Source: Vibrio sinus
GTDB taxonomy: Bacteria > Pseudomonadota > Gammaproteobacteria > Enterobacterales > Vibrionaceae
Length of the DNA stretch: 64,000 nucleotides
NCBI RefSeq assembly: GCF_023634645.1
Contig: NZ_JAMKMR010000012.1
Span: forward strand, 1-64,000
Reading direction: 5' to 3'
Both the position numbers and the translations under genes were made by a program. The notes under the pieces are model-generated. The model saw only the letters and a program-made list of their open reading frames with translations. It did not search any database and had not been told where the DNA came from. This document shows positions 54,079-63,331 of this stretch, piece by piece; the first letter of the stretch is position 1; each line of letters starts with the position of its first letter.

Positions 54079-54591
54079 TCACATCGCCCGAATCTTCTCA
54101 ATCTCCTCTTTATCGATTCCCAATGACTCCAAGAAAGCTTGGTGTTCGAGTGGTTCCATCTCTTCGAACTTTTGATGCCATTTGATCATATCCGCTTGTG
54201 TGAATCCGGCGGCTTGCATAATTTCTACCCAACGTTGTTTCGTTACCATGGAGGACTCCAATTTATCTGTGCCTTGCAACATCGCGACAATTGCTTTTTG
54301 TTGATGTCGCAGTTTGTTTATCTCGCTTTCCAACTTGTTAAAGTGCTGCGTTAAAAGCTGGACTTGTGAGAGCTGGTTGTCTCCATTTAATAAAGCTGTG
54401 ATATCTGAGACTGTCATCCCATAAGAGCGGTAGGAAACGATGGTTTCTAGCACCCTTACTTCATAGTTACCATACCAACGATAACCGTTACTGGAACGAT
54501 GGTTAGGTGTTAATAGCCCCTCACGTTCGTAATACAAAATCGTGGTTCTAGATAAGCCAAATTTTTTTGCTAGCTGAGATATCGTCAACAT
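54079..54591 (-). CDS. MerR-family transcriptional regulator
   Basis: A 170-residue MerR protein. The N-terminal winged helix reads LAKKFGLSRTTILYYEREGLL, followed by RYxxY-type NGYRWYGNYEV, a coiled coil (LTQHFNKLESEINKLRHQQK) and a C-terminal segment WHQKFEEMEPLEHQAFLESLGI like that found in TipA-type MerR proteins. AAGG before the ATG supports it. No Cys metal-binding motif typical of metal-responsive MerR proteins stands out. The target is unknown. Confidence 0.85.
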   Translation of the reverse strand: MLTISQLAKKFGLSRTTILYYEREGLLTPNHRSSNGYRWYGNYEVRVLETIVSYRSYGMTVSDITALLNGDNQLSQVQLLTQHFNKLESEINKLRHQQKAIVAMLQGTDKLESSMVTKQRWVEIMQAAGFTQADMIKWHQKFEEMEPLEHQAFLESLGIDKEEIEKIRAM

Positions 54592-54658
54592 TTATCACTA
54601 CCTTTATTTGAAGACAGGGCGATTATCAAGCCGACACCTATAGACGGGTCAAGATTAA

Positions 54659-55045
54659 TTATAGAGAATCGAGTCTAAATCTGGCTGAACGAGCTTCCGC
54701 TAGGGAACATTGAGTTTGCTCCATCAACTCTGCAAGTGTTATGGCCGGATTCTGGCTGATTAATCGCTCTAGCTTGCTTTGAATGTGATCATTTTGAAAG
54801 GTTGCGATAGCATCATGGTTTTCTATTTTATTGAGAAGGTGCGCAAAGGCCTGTTCGTCGTCTTTCCTAAGAGCGTCAGCGAACATAAGCAAGTTGTCAG
54901 CATGTCCTGTTAACGACCAATTGCGTGAGCGGCGAATTCTTTTCAACTCACATTGGTGCTGCTGAGCCATGAGTTTCGCTTGCTTGACTTGAGGGCCGCC
55001 AAGTCTATGTATGAGCGAAGGAAGGGGAATAGTGATTAAACACAT
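54659..55045 (-). CDS. RRF_GI-type small protein (ribosome recycling factor-like name, function unknown)
   Basis: 128 residues from the ATG at 55045. The frame also opens at a TTG at 55063, but that codon sits in the T tail of the terminator just upstream, so ATG is more likely. PLPSLIHRLGGPQVKQAKLMAQQH and RNWSLTG are features of the Vibrio family known as RRF_GI (PF12614), despite its name not clearly a ribosome recycling factor. It is basic at the N-terminus and helical. The gene is monocistronic. Confidence 0.7.
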   Translation of the reverse strand: MCLITIPLPSLIHRLGGPQVKQAKLMAQQHQCELKRIRRSRNWSLTGHADNLLMFADALRKDDEQAFAHLLNKIENHDAIATFQNDHIQSKLERLISQNPAITLAELMEQTQCSLAEARSARFRLDSL

Positions 55046-55066
55046 ACGTTTACTAGCGGACAAAAT

Positions 55067-55090
55067 AAAAGAGCGATTATACGCTCTTTT
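55067..55090 (-). terminator. Terminator after the small acidic-protein gene
   Basis: Perfect 9-bp stem AAAAGAGCG/CGCTCTTTT with a 6-base loop, followed on the minus strand by ATTTTG. It lies 27 bp past the stop codon of the gene at 55117, and its tail reaches the possible TTG start of the next gene. Confidence 0.75.
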
Positions 55091-55116
55091 AAAACATTGT
55101 TGCCGTCAATAGCGGA

Positions 55117-55416
55117 CTAAGCTTCTGCTGCTTCTTCTTCAACCGCTTCTTCTTCAGCGGCTTCAGCGACAGGCTCTTCTACTGGTGGGTTAAATTTCGC
55201 GTCCAGAGCAGGGGTAATATCTTGGTCGACAAAGGTTTCAATCGACTTCATGAGAACTTCTTTTATCGCTGCCATGTCTACGTCACCGCCTTCGACGTTA
55301 CCAGCTTGGACAATTGTACCTAGCTCTTCACTGATGCTTAACATTTGGTCTTTCACAGTCTCTCTAAGCTTAGGTAGAATCAACCCTAATTGTATTTGAA
55401 ATGCAATATCTGACAT
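55117..55416 (-). CDS. Small acidic protein, unknown
   Basis: A 99-residue protein with AGGAAG 4 bases before the ATG. The first 70 residues look helical (LRETVKDQMLSISEELGTIV, MAAIKEVLMKSIETFVDQDI). The end is a highly acidic Glu/Ala tail (PVAEAAEEEAVEEEAAEA). No family was recognised. The acidic tail suggests a flexible region or a partner-binding role. It is on the same strand as the cyo operon but separated from it by about 400 bp and a terminator. Confidence 0.65.
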   Translation of the reverse strand: MSDIAFQIQLGLILPKLRETVKDQMLSISEELGTIVQAGNVEGGDVDMAAIKEVLMKSIETFVDQDITPALDAKFNPPVEEPVAEAAEEEAVEEEAAEA

Positions 55417-55813
55417 AAAACTTCCTACTTGTTTATTGATGTTCGCGTTATAAGGATGTCAACAAATGAGGGCCTCGTTTGTTGCTGTTAGCCAGTCTAT
55501 CTTGACCCTAAAAATGGGTAAAGCAGGGGACTGAGCATATTTGATATTAAGCGTAAGTTTACCATTCGTCCAATATTGCGCTTGATACGATGGACATTGT
55601 GGACTAGAGACTTTAATGCTTAAAATACAACTAGATATACTAGACCGCTTTGTTACTTCGACAAGCAGGCGTTAGGCTAAATGTGATGCTGAGCAGAGAA
55701 TGTACCACAATCACAGTAAGTTACATTATTTAGGCGATTGGACAATTAAGTAGGAAAAAATTGTGTGGGAAAATGAAAAAGTCAGTGTAGCTTATCGGCT
55801 ACACTGACAGGAA
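55417..55813. other. Intergenic region between acidic-protein gene and cyo operon
   Basis: About 400 bases with no plausible gene. It holds the promoter of the gene at 55416 and, at the right end, the cyo terminator. Nothing else was recognised. Confidence 0.5.
55781..55808 (-). terminator. Terminator of the cyo operon
   Basis: Perfect 11-bp stem GTCAGTGTAGC/GCTACACTGAC with a 6-base loop, 6 bp past the cyoE stop codon. On the minus strand it is followed by TTTTTCATTTT, a strong rho-independent tail. Confidence 0.9.
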
Positions 55814-56680
55814 TTAGATAGCGAGGCTGATAAGCTCTAGGCCGAGAATACCGCTGATACCCATAACGACAAACAGTGAAATCTTAAACACGTTTTTTGC
55901 CCACGGGATATAGTTGTCTTCAGTGACAGGCTTGAACGTTGCACGTAGCCAATATAAACAGACAAGTGCTGCAACAGCTAAGTATTCGTAACCACCACTG
56001 CCAAAAGCAAACAAGGCGATGGCAACGAGACTGAATGCTGCAACATAAGCCTTCATATGCTGGTGCGCTTTCTGAATGCCTTTTTCTACAGGAAGTACAG
56101 GAATACCTGCGTCTTTGTAGTCTTGCATGCGGAACATAGCAATGGCATAAGAGTGAGGCATTTGCCACAAGCAAAATAATGCAAACAGCAATACGGCATC
56201 TAGGCTGATGTAGTTAGTGACGGCTAGGTAGCCAACCAGTGGTGGGACTGCCCCCGACACACTGCCTACTAACGTGCCATACACGGATGTGCGTTTGTAC
56301 CACATGGTGTAAAAGAACACATAAAATATATAACCAAGCAACACAATCACCGCAGACAGCGGGTTGGCTTTTTGGTAGATAACAGCAGTACCAATTACCA
56401 GCAGCACTAACGCATAGATAAAGGCGTGGTCAATATTGACCTCGCCTTGTACTAGTGCACGCTTACGAGTTCTTTCCATCTTATAATCGATATCTCTATC
56501 GAAAATATTGTTGACCACACAGCCAGACGCAATCACACATGCCACTCCTAGCATGGTGTAGAACAAGAGCAGCGCATTGGCAGGTTCAGATTTGGCTGCA
56601 AGGAAGAACCCTGCAGCGACTGAAATCAAGTTGCCAATAATGATGCCAGGCTTAGTGATGGAGAGATAGCTTTTCAGCAT
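55814..56680 (-). CDS. cyoE: Protoheme IX farnesyltransferase (heme O synthase)
   Basis: A 288-residue UbiA-type prenyltransferase with about 9 membrane helices. NNIFDRDIDYKMERTRKR contains the conserved acidic NDxxD-like motif and RTRKR. It makes heme O from heme B for the bo3 oxidase. The start has GAAGG with the ribosome binding site lying over the cyoD end; the gap to cyoD is 10 bp. It is the last gene of the operon and is followed by a strong terminator. Confidence 0.95.
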   Translation of the reverse strand: MLKSYLSITKPGIIIGNLISVAAGFFLAAKSEPANALLLFYTMLGVACVIASGCVVNNIFDRDIDYKMERTRKRALVQGEVNIDHAFIYALVLLVIGTAVIYQKANPLSAVIVLLGYIFYVFFYTMWYKRTSVYGTLVGSVSGAVPPLVGYLAVTNYISLDAVLLFALFCLWQMPHSYAIAMFRMQDYKDAGIPVLPVEKGIQKAHQHMKAYVAAFSLVAIALFAFGSGGYEYLAVAALVCLYWLRATFKPVTEDNYIPWAKNVFKISLFVVMGISGILGLELISLAI

Positions 56681-56690
56681 GGTAGACCTT

Positions 56691-57005
56691 CTACATCATC
56701 ATGTTTTCGTTGAGGTTCCACATGATCCAGATAGAACCACCTATCAAGATCAATACCACAACAGCGGTAAACACCAGCGAGATGATACTCCAGCGTCCAT
56801 CGTGCGACTTCGACTCCAAGTGTAGGAAGTAGTAGAAGTGAACGATGACCTGAATGATCGCACAGCCAAACAAAATGACGTAAGTGATGTCATTTGGTAG
56901 TGAGTGTGTCGCTACAAAGTAAAAGGGAATAATGGTTAATATCAGCGATGCGATAAAGCCTTTAACGTACCCCTGAACACTTAAATCAGTGTGTTCGTTG
57001 CTCAT
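56691..57005 (-). CDS. cyoD: Cytochrome bo3 ubiquinol oxidase subunit IV
   Basis: About 104 residues from the ATG at 57005, preceded by GGGAG and overlapping the cyoC stop (TAATG), rather than the longer frame that starts inside cyoC. Three membrane helices are visible. It is the small assembly subunit of the quinol oxidase. The overlap suggests coupled translation with cyoC. Confidence 0.92.
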   Translation of the reverse strand: MSNEHTDLSVQGYVKGFIASLILTIIPFYFVATHSLPNDITYVILFGCAIIQVIVHFYYFLHLESKSHDGRWSIISLVFTAVVVLILIGGSIWIMWNLNENMMM

Positions 57006-57619
57006 TACATTACTCCCATTAAGTACACTATGGAGAAGACACATACCCAAACGATATCAAGGAAGTGCCAGAATAAACTCAGACAAGCAAAACGAGTTTC
57101 CATCATGTCATTTAGGCCTTTGGTGTTTAGCTGCCAATAACAGGTAGCCATCCAGATTAGACCAAATGTAACGTGAAGACCGTGCGTACCCACTAGGGTG
57201 AAGAACGCAGATAGAAACGCACTACGTTCCGGACCGTTGCCCGCTAGGATCATGTGATGGAATTCGTTGATTTCCATACCGATGAAGCCTGCACCTAGGA
57301 TGAACGTGACGATCATCCAAAATTTCAGTGCACCAATGTTCTTACGACGCATGGCAATCATACCGAAACCAAAAGTGATACTACTGAAAAGTAGTAGCAT
57401 GGTTTCGACGAACACATAAGGGATCTCGAATAGGTCTTTGCCGTCAGGGCCACCTGCGGTGGCGCCTACGAGTACTGCGAAGGTTGCAAACAGTGTTGCA
57501 AACAAGACACAGTCACTCATCAAGTAAATCCAGAAACCAAACAGTTTGTTCTTTTTGATTTCATCAGCGTGATGATCATGATGGTGGTCATGAGCGTGAG
57601 TCATCGCCTCAGTTTGCAT
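57005..57619 (-). CDS. cyoC: Cytochrome bo3 ubiquinol oxidase subunit III
   Basis: A 204-residue protein with five hydrophobic helices. [14 protein letters not shown] is a subunit III motif. A His-rich start ([13 protein letters not shown]) precedes the first helix. The ATG at 57619 has GGAGG 6 bases upstream inside the end of cyoB, giving an 11-bp overlap with that gene. The His cluster at the N-terminus is unusual in extent and could bind metal. Confidence 0.93.
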   Translation of the reverse strand: MQTEAMTHAHDHHHDHHADEIKKNKLFGFWIYLMSDCVLFATLFATFAVLVGATAGGPDGKDLFEIPYVFVETMLLLFSSITFGFGMIAMRRKNIGALKFWMIVTFILGAGFIGMEINEFHHMILAGNGPERSAFLSAFFTLVGTHGLHVTFGLIWMATCYWQLNTKGLNDMMETRFACLSLFWHFLDIVWVCVFSIVYLMGVM

Positions 57620-59636
57620 AACTCGCCTCCATATCGTCTTTATCTTTCTTAGCTAACGCTTGCCCTTTGGCAAATTGTTCGCGGCGTTCGCCTTCTATTC
57701 GCTTAATCTCTTCAACAGGGACATAGTAATCTAGGTCTTCTTTGAAGCTGTGCTTAATACACATAAAGATGATACCGAAGAAGCTCAGGCCAGCTAACCA
57801 CCAGATGTACCAAATCATCGCAAAGCCAAATACTAGGGCAAGTGCTGAGATAATAAACGCATCACCGTCGTTTTTAGGCATATGAATTGGCTCATATTCC
57901 GGCTCTTCCATTGGATTGAACTCGCCACGTTGCTTCTGATACCAGAACGAGTCGATTTCATCGCCTTTTGGAATCACGGCGAAGTTATAGAACGGCGGTG
58001 GAGATGAGGTAGACCATTCTAGAGTACGTGCATCCCATGGGTCGCCTGTAAGGTCACGACGGCTCTCACGAGTGCGGACACTGACGACGATTTGCGTCGC
58101 TTGGCAAATAATACCAGCAAGAATAACAACAGTACCAAATGCAGCAACGGCAAGCAGCGGGAAGAACTCTGGGTTGATGTTTTGGCTTAGACGACGAGTC
58201 ATGCCCATAAAGCCAAGTGCGTACAGCGGTAAGAACGCCAATGCAAAGCCAAGAACCCAGCAGTAGAACGCGCGCTTGCCCCATTTTTCATCAAGAGTAA
58301 AGCCAGTCGCTTTCGGGAACCAATACGTGATACCAGCAAAGCAACCAAATACCACACCACCAATGATTACGTTATGGAAGTGAGCGATTAGGAATACTGA
58401 GTTGTGTAGTACGAAGTCAGCACCAGGTACGGCCATCAATACGCCAGTCATACCACCGATAGTGAAGGTGATAAGGAAACCGACGGTCCAAAGCATTGGA
58501 GTTTTGAACTCGATACGACCTTTATACATGGTAAAGAGCCAGTTAAAGATCTTAACCCCGGTCGGTATCGCTATGACCATAGTCGCTATACCAAAGAAGG
58601 CGTTGACGTTGGCACCAGCACCCATCGTAAAGAAGTGGTGTAGCCAAACAACGAATGCCAAGATGGTGATAACAACGGTTGCCCAAACAAGGGACGTGTA
58701 ACCAAATAGTTTCTTACGCGAGAAAGTTGCAACAACTTCTGAGAAGACACCAAATACTGGTAGAACAAGGATGTATACTTCCGGGTGACCCCATGCCCAT
58801 ATCAGGTTGATGTACATCATCATGTTGCCGCCCATATCATTGGTGAAGAAATGGAAGCCTAGATAACGGTCAAGCGTCAATAGAGCGATAGTGATCGCCA
58901 AGATTGGGAATGAGATGATGATCAGAATGTTTGCACATAGTGATGCCCAAGTGAATACCGGCATTTTCATCAGTGGCATGGTAGGAGCACGCATACGCAT
59001 GATGGTGACAAAGAAGTTCACACCAGTAAGCGTTGTACCTATACCAGAGATCTGCAGTGCCCACATCCAATAGTCGACCCCGACCCCAGGACTGGCTTTA
59101 ATACCAGATAGAGGAGGGTAAGCTAACCAACCAGTACGGCCGAATTCACCAACGAACAGTGACATGTTAGTCAGAACCACACCTACAATGAATAGCCAAA
59201 AGCTCAGGTTATTCAAGTAAGGGAAGGCGACGTCACGCGCACCGATTTGAAGTGGTACGGCAATGTTCATCAAGCCAATGATCAACGGCATCGCTACGAA
59301 GAAAATCATGATTACGCCATGGGCAGTAAAGATTTGATCGTAGTGGTGAGGAGGTAGGTAACCTGCTTCGCCTGCGGATGACAATAGCTGTTGGCTACGC
59401 ATCATTATCGCATCGGAGAAACCGCGTAAAAGCATGACCATAGCCACAGCTATGTACATGAAACCTATTTTTTTGTGGTCAATACTAGTGAACCACTCTT
59501 TCCATAAATATGTCCACTTACGCTGAATAGTCACGTAAGAGAGTAAAGCAATACCAAGTATGGCAACAACAATAAATGTTCCCACCAGAATTGGCACGTC
59601 GTATGGGATTGCGTGTAGACTCAATCTTCCAAACAT
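57609..59636 (-). CDS. cyoB: Cytochrome bo3 ubiquinol oxidase subunit I
   Basis: 675 residues from the ATG at 59636, with AAGGA upstream in the end of cyoA; the longer frame is not needed. It is the catalytic subunit with heme b, heme o3 and CuB. The numbering matches E. coli: His284 in WAWGHPEVY with its cross-linked Tyr, and His333-His334 in WLHHFF, are the CuB ligands, and IAHFHNV holds the heme ligand and its neighbour. It reduces oxygen to water while pumping protons. Four bases separate it from cyoA. Confidence 0.96.
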   Translation of the reverse strand: MFGRLSLHAIPYDVPILVGTFIVVAILGIALLSYVTIQRKWTYLWKEWFTSIDHKKIGFMYIAVAMVMLLRGFSDAIMMRSQQLLSSAGEAGYLPPHHYDQIFTAHGVIMIFFVAMPLIIGLMNIAVPLQIGARDVAFPYLNNLSFWLFIVGVVLTNMSLFVGEFGRTGWLAYPPLSGIKASPGVGVDYWMWALQISGIGTTLTGVNFFVTIMRMRAPTMPLMKMPVFTWASLCANILIIISFPILAITIALLTLDRYLGFHFFTNDMGGNMMMYINLIWAWGHPEVYILVLPVFGVFSEVVATFSRKKLFGYTSLVWATVVITILAFVVWLHHFFTMGAGANVNAFFGIATMVIAIPTGVKIFNWLFTMYKGRIEFKTPMLWTVGFLITFTIGGMTGVLMAVPGADFVLHNSVFLIAHFHNVIIGGVVFGCFAGITYWFPKATGFTLDEKWGKRAFYCWVLGFALAFLPLYALGFMGMTRRLSQNINPEFFPLLAVAAFGTVVILAGIICQATQIVVSVRTRESRRDLTGDPWDARTLEWSTSSPPPFYNFAVIPKGDEIDSFWYQKQRGEFNPMEEPEYEPIHMPKNDGDAFIISALALVFGFAMIWYIWWLAGLSFFGIIFMCIKHSFKEDLDYYVPVEEIKRIEGERREQFAKGQALAKKDKDDMEASYAN

Positions 59637-59640
59637 CAGA

Positions 59641-60546
59641 TTATCCTTCGGTAGTGTTCTTGCAAGCTTTGTCAGATGCACTCATGTTCATTGCGCCAGG
59701 GAACTGGGTCACAATGTCAGAGAAGAGGTACGGTGGTACATTAGAGAAGTACGTGACCGGTCCATTGACAGTTGGTTTTGCAAGCTCGCGATATGCATTA
59801 AAGTCGCTCAGCGTTTTTGGACTCGCTTGGACTTGTTTCACCCATTTGTCAAAACTTGCTTGATCAGGTAGAGCGTGAGCGGTGAACTTCATATCAGAGA
59901 AGCCTTTACCACTATAACTTGCCCCAATACCACGATAGTTTCCTGCTTCGTTGGCAATCAGATTAAGTTTTGTCACCATGCCTGGCATCGCGTAGATTTG
60001 GCTACCTAAGCGAGGGATGAAGAACGAGTTCATGATGTTGTCAGACGTGATCTTGAACAGGACAGGGGTATCTTTTGGAAACGCCAGATAGTTGACTGTT
60101 GCAATATGTTGCTTCGGATAAATAAACAACCACTGCCAATCCAGTGAGACAACTTCGATGGTCATTGGCTTAACATCACTAACAAGAGGTTTAGAAGGTG
60201 ATAGTGCGTGTGTTGAGCGCCATGTAATCGTACCAAGGATTAAAATGATGATGAGAGGAACTGTCCATACCACCACTTCTACTTTGGTTGAGTGCGACCA
60301 TTCTGGAGCGTATTCCTCATCAGAACCTTTACGAGCTCTATACTTATATGAGAACCAGATCGTCATTAAAATCACTGGGATTACAACGATCAGCATAAGG
60401 AATAGAGCGGTAATGATGAGTTCTTTTTCCTGAACACCGACAGTCCCTTTAGGGTTGAGCAGCGCAGAATCGCATCCGGAAAGTAACAGAACCATACCCA
60501 GTCCCACTACTTTAAGAAGGATGCTTTTTATTTTTGAAGCTTCCAT
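59641..60546 (-). CDS. cyoA: Cytochrome bo3 ubiquinol oxidase subunit II
   Basis: 301 residues from the ATG at 60546, with GAGAAAG upstream; a TTG four codons earlier is less likely. A lipoprotein signal ends LLSGC, with Cys25. Two membrane helices and a periplasmic cupredoxin-like domain follow, including [10 protein letters not shown] and a [14 protein letters not shown] segment; the CuA ligands of cytochrome c oxidases are missing, as expected for a quinol oxidase. First gene of cyoABCDE. Confidence 0.95.
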   Translation of the reverse strand: MEASKIKSILLKVVGLGMVLLLSGCDSALLNPKGTVGVQEKELIITALFLMLIVVIPVILMTIWFSYKYRARKGSDEEYAPEWSHSTKVEVVVWTVPLIIILILGTITWRSTHALSPSKPLVSDVKPMTIEVVSLDWQWLFIYPKQHIATVNYLAFPKDTPVLFKITSDNIMNSFFIPRLGSQIYAMPGMVTKLNLIANEAGNYRGIGASYSGKGFSDMKFTAHALPDQASFDKWVKQVQASPKTLSDFNAYRELAKPTVNGPVTYFSNVPPYLFSDIVTQFPGAMNMSASDKACKNTTEG

Positions 60547-61050
60547 TAACTTTCTCAATTAGTTTCGATAAACAAGGCATGACGCCTTGATAACCAGTTT
60601 TAGTTATTAGAATGTTTTACGTTGGGTGTATGTATTGATGTTATGTTGATAAAAAGCTCAGTATGGTTTGCATTCACAGGGGTGAACAAGGAATGCGTTA
60701 CATGTGAAACATTCATCGAAACACATCGTTACAACCGTCGCATTATCCTTACATTAATTAGTAAGCTCACCACTCATAATTGGTATGTAAGTTTTTATTT
60801 ATGATCTCACTGGGTGGTATTTGACCTAATTAAGCATCAAAACTGTAATGTAATATTGGATAAAGCTAGATAGGAAAAGGGTTGAAAGTGATGTAAACAA
60901 CTGGTCAACATAGAGACGTTTAGTGATAAAAATCACCATGTTAACAAAATGTTTCGTTTTTTCACATTTAATATTTGTGATCTGTATCACAAATATATCG
61001 TTCGGTTAATGGAACTAATTACAAAAGTGTCGACCAAGTTATGTGCGCTT
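60547..61050. other. Intergenic region upstream of cyoA, with CRP site
   Basis: About 500 AT-rich bases without a credible ORF. It must carry the cyo promoter and includes the CRP-type site at 60971-60996, roughly 430 bp before cyoA. On the right it abuts the stop codon of the HAD-family gene. Confidence 0.55.
60971..60996. promoter_or_regulatory. CRP-type binding site, perfect palindrome
   Basis: ATATTTGTGA-TCTGTA-TCACAAATAT has 10-bp perfect arms containing TGTGA-N6-TCACA, the cAMP-CRP consensus. It could act on cyoA, although at 430 bp it is far. The half-sites also resemble FNR-type half-sites (TTGAT) only weakly. Confidence 0.65.
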
Positions 61051-61701
61051 CTAGTCATTTTTTTGTAAATCATTCAGCACATCTGATAACGATGCACAGA
61101 TCTTATGCCCGAGATTGATGACTTCTTGCGTTGGTTGAACCAAGTCAGGGATCTGATAAGCAATCATGTTCGCTGCAACGGCTGCCATTATTCCATTGTT
61201 CGAATCTTCAAACGCTAAGCATTGATCAGTTGGAACATTTAAGCGACTAGCGGCAAGCAAATATATCTCTGGATCGGGCTTGCTATTTGTTACTTCGCAG
61301 CCAGTGGTTACCACTGAAAAATACTGGTCGAGGCAGGCAAGTTTTAATTTAGTCTCCGCCACTGTGCGCTGAGTGGACGTTGCGACGGCGAGAGGAATGT
61401 CCTGTGACTTCAACCAGTCAAGTAACTCAATCACGCCTTGCTTAGTGGGGATAGCTTGATGCAATACCACAGCGTTATAACGCTTCTTCCATTCGTTATG
61501 TAAGGATGGATAATCTGAGCCATAACCTTGGGTTAGAATGGCTTCACACCGTTTGCTGTTGCAACCAATAATCTTGAGATAGACAGATTCAAGAAAGGGG
61601 AGGTTAAGTGCATGGCATGATTGCTCAAAAATGTTTTTGCATACGTGCTCGGTGTCGAGCAGAAGGCCGTCCATATCGAAAATGGCCGCGTTATACTTCA
61701 T
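61051..61701 (-). CDS. HAD-superfamily phosphatase/phosphoglucomutase-like
   Basis: A 216-residue HAD-IA protein with FDMDGLLLDTE at the N-terminus (nucleophile Asp and general acid Asp), VATSTQRTVAETKL, and FEDSNNGIMAA, the last motif. The layout is like beta-phosphoglucomutase, YniC and 2-deoxyglucose-6-phosphatase. With a sugar carrier and alpha-amylase next to it, a role in sugar phosphate metabolism is plausible. Its ribosome binding site is poor. It is on the same strand as the two upstream genes but separated by 133 bp and a terminator. Confidence 0.85.
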   Translation of the reverse strand: MKYNAAIFDMDGLLLDTEHVCKNIFEQSCHALNLPFLESVYLKIIGCNSKRCEAILTQGYGSDYPSLHNEWKKRYNAVVLHQAIPTKQGVIELLDWLKSQDIPLAVATSTQRTVAETKLKLACLDQYFSVVTTGCEVTNSKPDPEIYLLAASRLNVPTDQCLAFEDSNNGIMAAVAANMIAYQIPDLVQPTQEVINLGHKICASLSDVLNDLQKND

Positions 61702-61801
61702 TGAATTAAAACCGCTTATAGTATCCAGACACTATTGTTACATAGATTTGCTGAATCGTCTTGAAGAGATTTAATCGAAGCGTAATAGTGAAGTGTGAAA
61801 T

Positions 61802-61829
61802 CTCCCCTTAGTGCCGATGCTAAGGGGAG
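61802..61829 (-). terminator. Terminator after the sugar MFS gene
   Basis: Perfect 10-bp stem CTCCCCTTAG/CTAAGGGGAG with an 8-base loop, 5 bp past the MFS stop codon. Confidence 0.75.
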
Positions 61830-61834
61830 TATTA

Positions 61835-63319
61835 TTATTGAGTATCTAGTTGTGTCTTAGAACGAATATCTTGCTCTTCGGCTTCTGTTTGGGTTTTGTC
61901 CTCCTTTATCCAGGCCCAAGCGAGCGCAGAAATCGCTAACGATGCAGCGCTGATCTGAAATACAACGCTTTTATCGGCGGCTTGGCTGATGAAAAGGCCG
62001 ATACCTAGGCTGACTATCAGCTGTGGTAACACAATGGACAGGTTAAATAGACCCATGTAATAGCCCATCTTACGCTGCTCGATTTTTTCCGACAGGATGG
62101 CAAATGGCAAACTCACAATAGCAGACCAGCCAACACCTAGGGCAGCCATAAGGACATAAATGACTAAGTGGTTTGCACCGGCCCAGCTTAACAATAGGTA
62201 AGACACGGCCATGCTTGCCAAGCAAAATGAGTGGACTCTCGCTCGGCCAAATCGGTTCGACAGAGGTTCAAGAATGAGCGCGGGAACCACTGTGGCGACA
62301 GCACTCAAGATTAAAAAGCACAACGCGATGGTTTGACCGAGCTCGCTGCTACTTTCTTGTGGCATTTTGTCTTGGAGAAATGCGAATAAAAATACGAACA
62401 TAGTTTGCACGCCTATCCAGCTAAAGGAGTGCGCGGCCAGTATTTTGCGAAACCCGATGACTCCGGCTTGAGTCGTGCTTTTCCCTTTTTCACTGGTGGC
62501 CAGAGCTTGGCCAACGAAATAGATGCTAATCACTACTGCAATCAGCTCAGCCCAATAGTGCTGAGTTTTTATTCCGGCTAGATGTAGAGATAGCGCATAA
62601 ATATCGTAGATCAAGAAGCCCCAAAGTGGGCGAATATCCACAAGGAAAGTCAACAGTGATTGAGCGGTATTTGGCGCTTCTGACTCGCTAGGTAAATCCG
62701 CATGAAGGACTTTTGGCTCCGTTATTAACATCGCGGGTAAAGTGGATAGCAATAAAACCACTGCCGCACCGATATAAATAAGCGTGTAGTTTCCCCAAGC
62801 AGCGCCGATGGCGTAGGCAGTGACACCCAATACACCGGACATGGTTTGCATCCAAGTAAAGCCTTTGGTTCGCTTTTCTCCTTCCGGGGTTACATCTGCA
62901 ATGATTGCTCGTGTAGGGTTAAAGCTCACATTGATTGACAGGTCGAGTGTTAGGGCAATAGCAATGGCGACGCCTAGTATTCCGTCAAGTCCTAAAGCCG
63001 ATGAGATCACATCGATGTTCGGCAGCGCGAGTAACATTAGGGATGAAAGCACTCCGCCAATGATGATAAATGGCCGTCTTCGGCCATTCCAAAACCAAAC
63101 CTTATCACTGATGATACCGACAATAACTTGGCCTAGAATCCCAGCAATCGGCCCCGCTGCCCATACCAGCCCAACTTGATGGATATCCAAACCATACTTG
63201 GTATTAAGAATCCAGCTTAAAGCTGAAATTTGTATCGATAGGGCAAACCCCATCGATGCTGAGGGCATGCTTAACAGCATAAAAAAGGAATTGGTTAGGG
63301 TACGTTGAATTTTATGCAT
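61835..63319 (-). CDS. MFS sugar transporter, maltose/SLC45-like
   Basis: A 494-residue carrier with 12 hydrophobic helices. IISDKVWFWNGRRRPFIIIGG is the second loop typical of the SLC45-like or GPH-type sugar MFS group found near alpha-glucan genes. It likely imports maltose or maltodextrins. The start follows the alpha-amylase stop after 12 bp, so the two are probably one operon, and the HAD-type gene follows after a terminator. The ATG has a weak GGAA. Confidence 0.83.
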   Translation of the reverse strand: MHKIQRTLTNSFFMLLSMPSASMGFALSIQISALSWILNTKYGLDIHQVGLVWAAGPIAGILGQVIVGIISDKVWFWNGRRRPFIIIGGVLSSLMLLALPNIDVISSALGLDGILGVAIAIALTLDLSINVSFNPTRAIIADVTPEGEKRTKGFTWMQTMSGVLGVTAYAIGAAWGNYTLIYIGAAVVLLLSTLPAMLITEPKVLHADLPSESEAPNTAQSLLTFLVDIRPLWGFLIYDIYALSLHLAGIKTQHYWAELIAVVISIYFVGQALATSEKGKSTTQAGVIGFRKILAAHSFSWIGVQTMFVFLFAFLQDKMPQESSSELGQTIALCFLILSAVATVVPALILEPLSNRFGRARVHSFCLASMAVSYLLLSWAGANHLVIYVLMAALGVGWSAIVSLPFAILSEKIEQRKMGYYMGLFNLSIVLPQLIVSLGIGLFISQAADKSVVFQISAASLAISALAWAWIKEDKTQTEAEEQDIRSKTQLDTQ

Positions 63320-63331
63320 AATTGGATTCCA

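Noticed and set aside
55046..55063. TTG start for the RRF_GI-type gene
   Set aside because: The TTG sits in the terminator tail of the neighbouring gene; ATG at 55045 is likelier.
59637..59681. Extended start of cyoB
   Set aside because: It would overlap cyoA; the ATG at 59636 has a better site and gives E. coli numbering of the CuB ligands.
60622..60804. 60-codon + strand ORF in the cyo upstream region
   Set aside because: Low-complexity composition, no ribosome binding site, no domain; probably chance.
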